Of a DNA stretch of 64,000 bases, positions 24,889 through 36,069 are shown one piece after another. Made by a program: the position numbers and the translations under genes. Below the pieces are notes generated by a model that made no database searches, was not told the DNA's origin, and saw only the letters and a program-made list of their open reading frames with translations. This DNA is from Microbotryum silenes-acaulis (lineage: Eukaryota; Basidiomycota; Microbotryomycetes; Microbotryales; Microbotryaceae): the NCBI GenBank assembly GCA_003665825.1, contig QPFY01000008.1, forward strand, positions 992,001 to 1,056,000, written 5' to 3'. How positions within the stretch are numbered: the first letter of the stretch is position 1; each line of letters starts with the position of its first letter.

Positions 24889-27800
24889 ATGGCCACCTCA
24901 TCTGCTGCTTCGAACATGGCTTCCACGTCGACACTGAGCCCACCTCTCGCGTCGACTTCGACTTCGACCTCGAACCAGACCCAGACCCAGACCCAGACCC
25001 AGGCGCTCAAACCACCGCTCAGCACTCCGGCTCGACCGGATCCAGTCCAGGGTCAGTCCCAGTCGTCGCGTGCAGACCACAGAAGAGGACTAATTCAGCT
25101 TCGATTTTCATGTCTCAGAATACGCCACATTCGTGCACCCCAACTTTGACCCGAACCAATTCGCGCATTCGATCGTCAACGACCAACCTTACGTTCCTCC
25201 GCCGCTCGACGGCGCGTCCGAGGCCGACACCCTCGAGGATGGTGCCCATGCCGCGTCATCCTTGTTTATGAAGGCGCTTGAAAGGGATGGGTCCGCGTTG
25301 AAGCGTGCAGGTGGGGTCGCTGGGGGTGGAGTAGGCGGGGCGTTGGCCCATCTGAGCTTTGGCGTCGAGGAGCTCAATCGCCAGCTCAAGGCCGAGGTGA
25401 GCTACCACAGCGCAGCAATCTTGGGGGAAAATGAGGTCCATGATTAATCCCGTGCTATCTCATGGCCACAGATCACAAAACACCACTCGAGCCTTCTGCT
25501 CCAAGCCGCGTCGCTCGGTGGTCTCGAAGGAGATCTGAAAGAGGTCCGACACGGCCTCAAAGAGGTCGAAGCAGGCGTTACAAGGTCAGCTACCCCACAT
25601 CCTACTCTGAAACAAGCGAAATAGCGACGAGACTGACGTTGGAACGGTGCTCTTGGTGACCCTAGACTGCGGCGAAAAATCGCCACCCCCCACTCGTCCC
25701 TCTCGGCCTCGCTACAGCTTCTCACTCGACTCCGACGAACCTCGTCGCTCGCTCGAAGGAGTCATCGCTTCATTGTTCTCGCCAAGCGGTTGGAAGCTCA
25801 AATGAACGAGATCGATGGGGTCGTCGTTGAGGATGCCGACAAGGTCCTGTCCAAGTCATCGACAAATGGTGGTACCCACTCGGGCACCGGTGGGGAAAGG
25901 ACAGAGCGTGTGATGGCCGAAGCGGCATTAACACTCGCAGAGATTGGTGAGTGACTGCGCATCGAGCTTGTCTCAGCTAGCTTCGCAGCAACTCAAGGTC
26001 TGCGTCTCGTCTCGAGTTTGTTTCCGGACAGAGCTGCTTCTCAACGAAGGATCTGAAAACGACTCGGAGCTCATCTCGATCCGCTCTGTGCCGCTCATCG
26101 CGGCCCAAGTACCTGCTGTTTCATCGTCCCGAGAGCGAGTGGTTTTGTCGATGGAGTCGACAGTCCAGCGCGGTCTATCGACTCTCGACCATCCCTTGCT
26201 CGCCTCGAGCCTTCAAACGGCTCACAATCTCAGCGTACTGCCACAACTCGTCGATGCTTTGCTCGCCAGCTTGAACGATGTCGTGTCGAGGGAGGTCAGA
26301 AGGGCATTCGACATGGCCAGTTTGGCAAAAGAAGTCAATGCCAAAGGTGCGGGTGATACAGTGCGCTGTCTGTGTCGGAACTCATGCTAAATCAGAGGCT
26401 TTAAACCTGGCATGTCACCAGATCCCTCCCAATCCTCAGGTCCGACCTCGTTCGTGTACAAATCGAGGGCCCGAACGGAACCGACCACGGTGACGCTGCC
26501 ATTGTGGCAGTCCACACTATGGGCACGGATGGAGACGCTTGTTTCCGAGATGGGCGCGATCTGCATCAAGGTGTACACGCTCGAGAAAGTCCTCAAGCTC
26601 AAGCGAGACCAGATGACGCAGACTTCGTTCTTGGACGAAGCAATGACGGTGAGCAATGCCTCGACTCAGCTGCCTATGACCTTTCGCCACCCAAAGGCAA
26701 ATGACTCAACAGCGATTGCTCAATGTAGGCCCTCGATGATCGGCCTTCGGCCATGTTTTGGACAACGTTCGCATCAACTCTGGAGCAGCACACCAAAGAG
26801 ACGGCACGGTCGTCGGCTTTCGTGCAGACCACACTCGCATCGAGCTACCCAAGGCTACTCCGACTGCTGCACGAATTCTTCACCAAGATCGCCGTGCACA
26901 CCGACACCGTCTATTCGTCAACTCAGCAGAGTTCTGAAGCCGTTCAAATCCTCCGAGCCATTCAGCCGTTCGAGACGCTATACTTGACTCGTTCGTCCAA
27001 TCGGCTTTTGGAGAGTGTGGGATCCGCTTTTTCACTGTCGTCGGCGTCCTCAAACGCGTCGAGGACGATTCCGACCGCCAACGAAGGGCTGGGCACCGCA
27101 CGAGCAATCGTCAACGAACTCGATGCCGCACGCTTCGATCCTTTGCTGGTGAAGAACGTTGCCAAGGGTGCAGCCAGAGCCGTCGACACATTCGTGGGGA
27201 CAGCCGAAAGTCTCGTGGGTCGTTTTGATTTCCCTACGAGCTTCAGCCCTTTACTCAGGGTCACAACTATGTCATGCCCACAGATTGCTCGAGATCATTC
27301 CTCCACGACTCTTCTCGGACCTCTGGCCACGCCTTCTCAGCACTCGAACGCCGAGTTGGCCTCATCGCTCTATCATCTTTGGTCGCCTCTTCACCGCGCG
27401 CTGCTGGGCGAGCAATACGGGATCGAGCCCGTCCAGGCTGCACTGAGACCGTCGATTGACCGGATACGACATGTATATCTCAACATCTCCAAACCACTGA
27501 TCATGGCCATTCGCCGCGAGTTCTCCACCATCCTCGCTCGTATGCATCGCACCGACTATTCCAAGTCCAACGAAGAAGGCACTGCGCCCAACTCACAGAG
27601 CGCTTACATGACCGACCTCACCGACAAGCTTTCGCTTGTCAGGGATGAAATCTTGGGCACATATAGGGTCGGAGACTTGGCCAAGGAGTGGTTAGTTTCG
27701 AAGGACCCTGACGACTCAATTATTCATGCTAACGACGGTTCATGACTGGCACGCTTGTTCGATTATAGGGCCCTGGATCTGTCGCGTTTCATTGTACAAA

Positions 27801-28324
27801 CCTTCCTCTTACACGCATCGCTCATCACTCCGCTGGGCGAGTCGGGCAAGCTCAAGCTCGTTGCCGACACGGCGTCTCTCGAGTTCAGCGTCTCGGCCTA
27901 CTTGTCGTCCCATGCCCTCGCCCTTGCCGCAATGGGTGATCAGTTCAAAGCGTTGCGCGCTTGGCGACCGTTGTTGTTCCTGCCTGACAAGGATCTTGTC
28001 GAAAGGGCGACAACAGGGGACGTACCGACGTTAATCCTCCTACACCATGCCTTGGGTCGGGCCGCTTCGGCCTGTCGCGAAGGTCGGATCCAAGTCAAGT
28101 TACCACATCAAGTCCAAGGCTGGACCGAAGGCGACTACGTAAGGTGGCTGAACGAGCACGGCGAGACCGATCGGCTCGCCATGGTGAGCATGACTGTCGA
28201 CGCGTGGAATAAGGAAAGGGAGGTCTTGGCGAGGGATGAGGAGGATGAGATGATTGGTCAGGAAGGGCAGGCGGTCATCGCTATTGTTTCGGAGATCTTG
28301 GCGCGAACGAGCTCGACTGCTTGA
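24889..28324 (+). CDS. COG5: Conserved oligomeric Golgi complex subunit 5
   Basis: COG is the eight-subunit tether for retrograde vesicles at the Golgi. Multiple exons: an N-terminal low-complexity leader encoded partly by a CAGACC repeat (about 24976-25003), then EYATFVHPNFDPNQFAHSI, an early coiled coil (LQAASLGGLEGDLKEVRHGL), and a long helical body. C-terminal blocks include FETLYLTRSSNRLLESVG, LVKNVAKGAARAVDTF and, across the last intron, FLLHASLITPLGESGKLKL. HASLITPLGE followed by SVSAYLSSHALALAAMG and a WRPLLFLPD motif distinguishes COG5 from COG6 and other subunits. The start was set at the ATG heading the Ser/Thr leader. About eight introns; junctions are approximate. Confidence 0.9.
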
Positions 28325-29228
28325 TCGCTTGAACATATTGCAATACCCTCCCGATTGTTAGGAACGTGCAGCTCATACCTATCGGTCGATGTCTGAACAC
28401 ATTAATCTATCTCCTGTTGCGTTCTCAACCCCCCATGATCTGTGCCAACTGTGCCCTGTGTAGTCCTAAGTGTTGACTCCGTGGACTCTCGTCTCCTGGC
28501 TGAGTTCGGACTCCGACGTCGCACTCGGATAGGAGTGCCGGCCTGTGTGCAAAGGCACCTTGGTATCTGGGGATGAAATGTATGGACCTACCATAGGTAT
28601 AGGTACGATATCGTAATTGACAGGTAGGCTATCGCTTGGGCTAAAGGTCTGCACTTTCAGATCGACATAGGGCCCGCCTAAACACGACCTTGTAGACCCA
28701 AGCCTTTTCTGGAGGGCCCCCGTCATTTCATCAGGCGTGAAGTTGATGAATCTTTCTTATACCTGGCACCAGCTAGAACCTTGCTTGTTTCGTTTTGAAT
28801 GACTGACAGGCCGAATTTGAGCCTCCGCCAGTTTGGATATAGTGGCATGACGGGTTGATCTGGTGCCCCCTATTCATGGCCACCAGTTAATCACGAGCCG
28901 CCACTTTCACTATGCAGTTGTCCCACTCTCCCAGCTTACAGAAGGCGGGGTGATGTAAAAACGCACATCCAACACTCGTCACTCGAGAGTCGAGACGCGG
29001 CAGTCCGTGGAAGTTCGGGCTCAGAACCGAAAGTGCGGATCCGTGCCTATTCGGCGGCGATTTCATCTGCTTCGGTGCCGCAAACCGACTTCACCCACTC
29101 TCTTTTGGTGAGCTGGTTAGGTCGAAGACTGACTTCCACCAGATTTCGATCCTAGGTGACGGTCACCGCAGTGTCACCAATTCCTAGTCCATGCCTGGCC
29201 TTGCATGGCCGCCCATGATCTTTTGTTT
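28325..29228. other. Intergenic between COG5 and the retrotransposon
   Basis: About 900 bp of COG5 3' flank running up to the retrotransposon target site. An open minus-strand frame at 28466-28726 is not protein-like. ATAAG at 29229-29233 is the left copy of the retrotransposon target-site duplication. Confidence 0.6.
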
Positions 29229-29233
29229 ATAAG

Positions 29234-29741
29234 TGTAAGGCCGGCCCCCTTGAGACCAGGCCTTCGACCCCGTAGCCGACGTCAAGACTGACACTGGCGC
29301 ACGGACCCTCGGCCTCCCTCAATAGGGACGCCCTTCCCCATATCTCTCTTTCTCTCTTGCCTCTCTCTGGGTAGTTAACTTCTAGCTGAAACCCAGTAAA
29401 GACGATCGCCGAAACGGACTTCGAGGGGCTTCGAGCCTCTATTCAGGAGTCCAAGGGTCGCCTAGTGTCTCTGTAAGCCACCAAAGGGGGTTTTAGTGGG
29501 TATGGTTGATCCTGGTTCAGGGTCAATGAGTCCTACACTACTGGCTTCTGCCAGTGTGCGTAACAGCATTCCCTCCGACTTTTCCGAAGATTTCTAGGTA
29601 TTAATATAATTATGCTGTTTAATGAAGTCTATCAAATAAAAATAAAAAAAGACGTTTAACAAGTATCCTCTCTCGGCCGTTACTACATCGACTTCGATCT
29701 ACAACCGTCCTCGCGACCTTCTGTAGGGCGAAACCCTTACA
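29234..29741 (+). repeat. 5' LTR, interrupted by a 250-bp insertion
   Basis: The 258-bp LTR sequence matches the 3' LTR except for one substitution at about 29244 (G here, A in both other copies) and an internal insertion of 250 bp. The sequence after the LTR begins TCTTTTTACTTG and does not start with TGG, so a standard tRNA-CCA primer site is not evident. Confidence 0.92.
29405..29647 (+). mobile_element. SINE-like insertion in the 5' LTR
   Basis: Of the three LTR copies only this one carries about 243 extra bases, bracketed by AAAGACG at 29398-29404 and 29648-29654; the other LTRs have AAAGACG once. The insert ends in an A-rich AAATAAAAATAAA tail and has short hairpins (for example around CTGGCTTCTGCCAG). 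A-rich 3' end, short length and target duplication fit a SINE or another LINE-mobilised RNA. No good tRNA A/B boxes were recognised, so the source RNA is unknown. Confidence 0.75.
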
Positions 29742-30068
29742 TCTTTTTACTTGTTACTTCAGTCGAAACCAACTTCGCTGGAGGACTTGTACATCGACCT
29801 CGACAAAGTCAGTGTCAGGGTGCCACTTGTAGTCCCTGTATCTGAAGACCCGAAGAGGGACAGGCCCGAAAGGGACAGAGCGAGCTTAGCCTCGATTGAA
29901 TTGCGAAGGGGCTTTGGCACCTTCCCGATTCGGATCACAAAAGAACAAAGGCGTGTGCAGGGATCTTCTCTCAGCACAACGGATCAAACGACGACAAGTT
30001 ACTTCGCTGGTCGAAGTATCGTGTAGTTGAGTAGCTGGACGTAATTAACCCATCTGCAATCAATTGCA

Positions 30069-32183
30069 ATGTCGTCAGACCAGTCCGAAGTCCAGCTTGC
30101 TGGAATGAAGAGAGCTCGTGGGGGACTCCCACACGCGCAAGGCTCTCCGGAAACTTCGGAACCACAGAAGCCAAGACAGGCAAATACCCCAGCGACACAA
30201 CTGACAGGCAGTCAGGAGCTGGAGTCCAAGGAACAAGACAATGATGGGCCGGACGCGACGCCATCAAAGTCACTGGGAAAACACTCCTTAGACACGGGAG
30301 GCGCCAGTGGCGAGGATTCGGCGGAGAGACACTCCGCGGATGAAAAGGAGCTCAAGCAAAAGACATTGCAACAGCTTGTAGATGAAGTGAGAGAATTCAC
30401 TGAACTACGCCGTAAGGCCCAAGAGAAATTGGACCTTGCAATGGCCAGTATCGAGGGACTCTCGACTACTGGTACGGATGTCCGTGCGCAAGACAGCGCC
30501 GGCGCCGAAGGCAGTCAGACACTTGGGGCTCAGGTACCCCTGACTGAACTCGATGACAATTCGAGGGAGATGACAGAAACCCCTAAGGCTCGCGTGTTAT
30601 TACGACCTCGAAGCCTTTCCGACTTGGGAACAACGGACTTGAAGGAGGCTCGTAATCGTGTGGTTGCTATGCAAAATGACCCACAATTTTTCCCAGGAAG
30701 TACGGATGTTAATGTGCACTACGCCAAGCAGCCGTACTCAGATCAAGAAAAGACCTCAAAGGTGCGAATCGAGATTAAAACACCGAAGACTTCGCGCCCA
30801 CGAGCGAACTCAATTTCGGGGGATGAGAATCAGTCCCCTGAAACAAGGACCGAGCGGAGGGGCCGAGCCACGCAGGCGGCCTTCACACCGAAGGTTGGAG
30901 CTCGAGTGGCAGCTCCTCAAGGAGGCGATCCGCCGTCATCTGACGATGATTCGTCTGACGACGACTTTCGCATTCCATACCATCCACAACCCGTCCCGCA
31001 ACGAGGTGGTGGTGGCGATCCACCTGATGGAGGCCCTTCGCCTTCCAACAGTGGAGCTCCTGATGTCGGGCCTGAACGACCCGATAGGGGGGGAGGGAAC
31101 GCGGTGCAATTCCAACCGACTGCGCCGCGCCCCAAGATTGAAGCTCCTAAGAAGTACGATGGCACGGACGACCGCCCAGCCACGTTACGAACTTGGACAC
31201 GGGACGTTGATGCCTATCTGAGTACGATGGGGATCAATCCCGAGACCTACATGGCTGTGCCGTACATTCAGATGTGTTTGGATGGAATGGCCAAGGAAAT
31301 GTATGCAGACTGGAGGCAGGCGATGCGTTGGCCAGAACGTGATGCAAACGTTATTGTGTGCCCGTACCCCTTCAGCAAGGTGATTCGTCGTTTCGAGAAA
31401 GAATACGTCTCACCTACTGCGCATCGAGAAGCGGAAACGAAGTGGAACAAAATCTATCAGGAACGACCCGATGGGAGCCTGAAGAGAGTTACTGAAGTTG
31501 TCCGCGAGATCAACCAAGTCTCGAAAGATCGCGCAGCAACGAGCGAACACGAGATGACACGCAAGCTTTACGACTCGCTGCACCCAGGACTGATCCAGAA
31601 TATACAGTTGATGCGGGGAGATCCCGATCGTGTTACTTGGTCGCGGATGCAACGATTGGCCAGGGAGGCTGAGATCATGTTCAATGTGCAAGAGGCAAGC
31701 AAATTGGCGGCGAAGCTACCAGTTGGTCAGCGTATCTCGAACTACGAGGCTGCGACGAGTGGCTCGATGATGAACAAAATGCTTCGCAAGGCAGCGAAGT
31801 CAGTGGAAACCAAAGCTGAAGGGAAAGAGTCGAACGGCTCTCAGAGGAAGAATTGGAAAAAGGACAAGCAGCAAGCAAAGCCAAACTCCGATGCTAAGCA
31901 GTCGTCTGACCAGGCAAAGTCCGAGGGTACCTCGAGCAGGACCGCTAAGAAGAAGTGGAACAAAGGAGACGCCGAAAAACGGGCCGACCAGTTCGCCCCC
32001 GGCGCGTGTTTCAAATGCGACAAGACAGGACATTTGAAAGCAGATTGCCCTGTTGGATCATCAATGGGCATGATGTTAGTCGATTCCGACACCTCCGACG
32101 AGGAGGAAGACTCGCCAGCTGAGAAAGAAGAACCTGCCCTGCAGGTCATGGGTGTCGTGGCCCGCCGGATTGCTCAGTTGTGA
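30069..32183 (+). CDS. Retrotransposon Gag
   Basis: 704 residues. A long charged, disordered N-terminal region (about 1-360, with Pro/Gly/Asp-rich RGGGGDPPDGGPSP) precedes a Ty3-type capsid domain from about APKKYDGTDDRPATLRTW to LAREAEIMFNVQEA. A lysine-rich nucleocapsid with one CCHC knuckle follows (CFKCDKTGHLKADC). The frame stops at a single TGA (32181-32183) and stays open in the same frame straight into Pol. Long Gag leaders of this type are seen in basidiomycete Ty3 elements. Confidence 0.88.
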   Translation: MSSDQSEVQLAGMKRARGGLPHAQGSPETSEPQKPRQANTPATQLTGSQELESKEQDNDGPDATPSKSLGKHSLDTGGASGEDSAERHSADEKELKQKTLQQLVDEVREFTELRRKAQEKLDLAMASIEGLSTTGTDVRAQDSAGAEGSQTLGAQVPLTELDDNSREMTETPKARVLLRPRSLSDLGTTDLKEARNRVVAMQNDPQFFPGSTDVNVHYAKQPYSDQEKTSKVRIEIKTPKTSRPRANSISGDENQSPETRTERRGRATQAAFTPKVGARVAAPQGGDPPSSDDDSSDDDFRIPYHPQPVPQRGGGGDPPDGGPSPSNSGAPDVGPERPDRGGGNAVQFQPTAPRPKIEAPKKYDGTDDRPATLRTWTRDVDAYLSTMGINPETYMAVPYIQMCLDGMAKEMYADWRQAMRWPERDANVIVCPYPFSKVIRRFEKEYVSPTAHREAETKWNKIYQERPDGSLKRVTEVVREINQVSKDRAATSEHEMTRKLYDSLHPGLIQNIQLMRGDPDRVTWSRMQRLAREAEIMFNVQEASKLAAKLPVGQRISNYEAATSGSMMNKMLRKAAKSVETKAEGKESNGSQRKNWKKDKQQAKPNSDAKQSSDQAKSEGTSSRTAKKKWNKGDAEKRADQFAPGACFKCDKTGHLKADCPVGSSMGMMLVDSDTSDEEEDSPAEKEEPALQVMGVVARRIAQL

Positions 32184-35100
32184 AAGGAAGCCGTATCAGG
32201 GACAGATCTCGCTGAACTCGGAGAAGGCATCACCGACGATGGCGACGACTTAACTGAGTGGACCCGTCTACCGTACGTTGACCGCCAAATCGTGGTGGCA
32301 AAGTACAAATGGGATCCTTACCTCGATTGGAAAAAGTTGAGGATGGTGCGCAAGGGACATGGGCTGGAGGCTCAGACCACAACCGACTTTTCCGTGTCGC
32401 GACAACAGTTGTTGAATCATCGTTGCACCAATGATTGTCTGTTCAATACGCGCCACCTTGACGATCTTCACGATGCAATCGACTGGAAAAACGTCAAATT
32501 GTTGACGAAAAAGGAATTCCGCAGGGTCAAGATGGACCTGTTGGACAAGCGCGACGCCAGGCAGGCTCGCAAGAATGCGAAGACAGCCTTGGCAAAGATG
32601 ACTGTGCGCAATCCGCCGAAGGACAGTGCGCAGCAGCACGAACGTCGTCCTCACAAAATCAAGTTGAACAATCGAGACAACTTCCACGCATGTGTGGATA
32701 CGGGTAGCGATCTCTGCTTCGTAGCGCCGTATATTCCTAGACAGCTCGGCGCAAGGATTGAAGTATACGAGAAACCCAAGTCTCTCAAGTTAGGAACGAA
32801 AGGCTCTCGTTCCATGATCAATGCACACTGCACGCTTAACATTGAGTTTGCAGGTGTGAAGAAGGCACAACGATTTGAGATTGCGAATGTGTTTTACGAT
32901 GTCATCATTGGCGAAAATTTCTTACGCTCGCACAAATGCGTGATATCGTACGACCCTGATCGAGTCGTTGCGGAGATCCCGACTCTGACTCCTGAGGGGA
33001 AATCGTCAGGGAGTCGGCAACGTCGAAAGAGAGGGAACCGATCTCGGAAAGGGATTGGACGAGCCCTCGACTTTGACCAGAACAGTTGGGATGAAAATGA
33101 GGAGGATACGGTTCTTCACCTTGGAAGCATGACTTCAGGGAACACTGCCTTGACCCTCAAAAGCAATGATATCCGAAACAAAGAGATGAACGCGAAGCTT
33201 CCGCGTTACAGAGCCACACCCGCTGAAGACGATGCGGACTATGTGCCAACCGAAAAAGACAAGCACCGCTTCAAACTATGGGTTCTCCTCAAGTTCGGGA
33301 AACAGTTTATCAACGAAGGGGACAAGTTGCCCTTCCCACCGTTGAGAGAAGTCTTGCATGAGATACCGTATCTGGATGAGACAGACCCCCCTCGACCGCG
33401 ACGGCATTACAAAGTCGCGGATGCAATGATGTCTCAGTGGGTCAAGTTGAAAGACGAGCATGTGGAGGCCGGACTCTGGATTCCGACTTCTACTCGCAAC
33501 GCAGACCCAATGATGCCAGTCCTGAAGAAGGATGGCAAGGCTCGACCAGTAGTGGACCTTCGGGCCCGCAATTCCAACACTGTCAAGCTTTCGATACCAC
33601 CAGTGGATGCAGATTATATCCGCAGTCGAGTGGCGAATAACAAATTCCACCTGGAGTTGGATTTGAAAGGGGCGTTTCAACAGTTGCGAATCAAACCGTC
33701 GGATATCTGGAAGACAGCTTTTACGACGATACATGGGACGTACATGACGCCTGTCGCTCAACAGGGCGACACGAACTCACCTGCGACTCTTGCACGCACG
33801 ATGGCGTATGTGTATCAGGGTTTGCTCGGTAACGAGATGGAGGCATATGCCGACAACCTTTTCGTGCTGGGAATGACCTGGAAGGAGCTGCGCGACAACA
33901 CGATCAAGGTGTTGGTCCGGTCGCGTATCCACTACATGTACTTCAGTGCGTCGAGCCTGAAGGTGTGCCCAGAATGGGTGGAGGTGCTCGGGATGGATTG
34001 TCGTTTTGGATGTGTCAAAATGAGTCAATCCCACAAGGACGCGATCATGACGATGGCAAAGCCGTCGACTAAGAAACAATTGCAACGATTCCTTGGGAGT
34101 GTTGAATGGCTAAGCCGTTTCATTCCGCACCTAGCCGAGATGGCCGCGCCACTCACGAACCTCGTGGGGGAGACCCCATGGACTTGGTCTGCTGCGCAGG
34201 ACTTAGCGTTCGAAGAAACGCAACGTGCGATCGATCAAGCGAGACAACTGACGGTGATCCGTCAGGAGGAGCTTGCACCGAGAGAGTCGGAACCGATTCA
34301 CTTCGGGCACCCTCCGACTACCGCAGTGAGAAACCCGGTTTCGGGCAAGTACATCTTCTTGCAGTGCGACGCATCGACGGTGGGAACATCGGCGTGCGTT
34401 ATGTACAGCGAGAATTGGTGGAACGCGCAGCCGGTCTACCATCGCTCACGGAAATTGACAGGGGCACAGTTGAATTACCCTGTCCATGAGATTGAACTTC
34501 TGGCGATCTACGAAGGTTTCCAGAAGTACAGAAACATCCTGTTTGGACGCAAAGTCATTGTACTTACGGACAACAATTCTTTGACATCGTTTTTGACAGC
34601 CAAGGAGATGAACGATCGACAAGCGCGAGCGTACGCGTTCATGTCGCGTTTCGACTTCTCGATTCGGCATATTGACGGGGAGTGTAACCATGTACCGGAT
34701 ATGCTCTCACGCCAGTACGAAGACGATAATCTCGCGGAGGGATATGTCGAAGATGGAAGACTGGATGATCTCGACACTGAGCGTGACGACGGACCATTGC
34801 TGTTCGATCGATCACTTGGTGCGATGAAGGCGTCGACGAAAGCCAAGGGTAAGGGGAAAACCCCTGATCAGCCCGCACCAAAGGCGAAGACGACGCGAAG
34901 ATCCTCGGGAAAGCGAGCGGCGAAAGCCAAAGCGGCGCGTCTCGAAGAAGAAGGTGGAGTACCTTCGGAAGATGCCGATTATCACCGACGATTCATGAAA
35001 GCTCTGACGAGCTACGGTGACGATACATTCTTCCAAAAGATTGTTTCACAGATTGGGGACTTTGATCGATACGAGCTTATCGACGACGTTCTCTGGCAGA

Positions 35101-35285
35101 AGGATGAAGTTTTTGGGGACCGTAATCCATTTCCACTTCATCCGAGATCACATTGCAGAGGGCACAATCGAGATGGTCTGGGTGCCCACGGGCACCATGG
35201 CTGCGGACGTCCTCACCAAAGGGCTCGGGACTCAGAAGCACTATCAGTTTGTACACGTGATGGGGCTTATAGACTCATCGAGTGA
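32184..35285 (+). pseudogene. Ty3-type Pol, protease-RT-RNase H, lacking integrase core
   Basis: The same frame as Gag, open from directly after the TGA; the first ATG-type start would be near 32340. The aspartic protease motif is CVDTGSDLCF. The reverse transcriptase has KARPVVDLRARN, the first catalytic Asp in LELDLKGAF, and QQGDTNSPATLARTM; the YxDD box reads AYADNLFVLG, with Asn for the second Asp. RNase H has FLQCDAST, NYPVHEIELLAI and VLTDNNSLTSFL. After RNase H a linker (DFDRYELIDDVLWQKDE) that normally leads into integrase stops being recognisable at about 35105, where a copia segment in another frame begins. No HHCC zinc finger or DDE core is present. It is called a pseudogene because of the stop, the YADN and the lost domain. 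Confidence 0.85.
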
Positions 35286-35319
35286 AGGGGCGAGTTGGTG
35301 TGTTGTGAATGAGGATTAG
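35106..35319 (+). pseudogene. Copia (Ty1-type) Pol C-terminal fragment
   Basis: In the frame ending at 35319 the peptide HFHFIRDHIAEGTIEMVW then ADVLTKGLG then FVHVMGL is the RNase H end of copia Pol, whose hallmark is HFIRDH plus ADVLTK. It is joined out of frame to Ty3-type Pol. Only this last ~70-residue piece is present, and it retains its stop codon. Confidence 0.85.
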
Positions 35320-35408
35320 CAGGAAGGCGGCTATCGGTTATTTGATTAGAAGCGCGCGTTTGTTTAGTGAAGCCTGGCGATGCGCACCAACCGTTGTCTT
35401 CTCTCCAC

Positions 35409-35740
35409 GGTTGGATTACACGCTCGTCAGGTACGTACATCTAGCATTACGGCTACCATCATATGAAATTAACTGACGGTTGGATTACACGCTCGTCAGT
35501 CTGTTATTCGGCGTACTCCGGTCCATCGTCTCGTCTGTGATCCTGTTGGCTTCGTACACCAACCCATCGCCTCTCTTTTACGATTGTTCCCCGGCGTACT
35601 CCGGTCCATCGTCTCGTCTGCGATCCTGTTGGCTTCGTACACCAACCCATCGCCTCTCTTCAACGATATTCCCCGGCGTACTCCGGTCTGTCGTCTCTCG
35701 TCTTCGGTCTTACCCAGCGCCTTTCGCTTTGGTCCACCGT
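35409..35740 (+). repeat. Short tandem repeats, 83-bp unit
   Basis: An ~83-bp unit beginning GGCGTACTCCGGTC starts at 35510, 35593 and 35675 (the last incomplete). A 23-bp word CGGTTGGATTACACGCTCGT also appears twice just upstream (about 35409 and 35477). The array separates the copia fragment from the integrase tail. GGGGGAG followed by TGTCATTCG at about 35823 looks like a copia polypurine tract and LTR start, so part of 35320-36060 may be a copia LTR remnant. Confidence 0.7.
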
Positions 35741-36069
35741 TCCTCATCTTTCAACCTCAAGTCAAGTTCAACCTCGTCTTTACCTCGTGTACCTAGTCAC
35801 TTCATCTTTGGACCTTTCAACCGGGGGAGTGTCATTCGTATATGGTCATATGGGTTGTCCCGTCCTTCATCTGATTATTGTTCCTATTATGGTACTTGGG
35901 ATTGAGCCTAGCGGCGTGTCATTCACTCCTTAGTCGCTCAATCTCCCTACTTTACTAGTCTCTAATCTCTCTCCTTATTAGCTTTACGCTTCACTTTCTA
36001 GCCTTCCGCGAGTCTGTCCCTTAGTCTCTGGCCACTCTGTTCTCGTCCCTGTTCATTGGACTGAGTCGT

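Noticed and set aside
24889..28324. COG6 instead of COG5
   Set aside because: The C-terminal HASLITPLGE block and the following WRPLLFLPD segment are COG5 features.
29405..29647. Insert as a fragment of 18S rRNA because of GGTTGATCCTG
   Set aside because: Only 11 bases match; the flanking sequence does not follow the rRNA.
35409..35740. CRISPR-like array
   Set aside because: Units are long direct repeats without unique spacers, in eukaryotic DNA within a retroelement.
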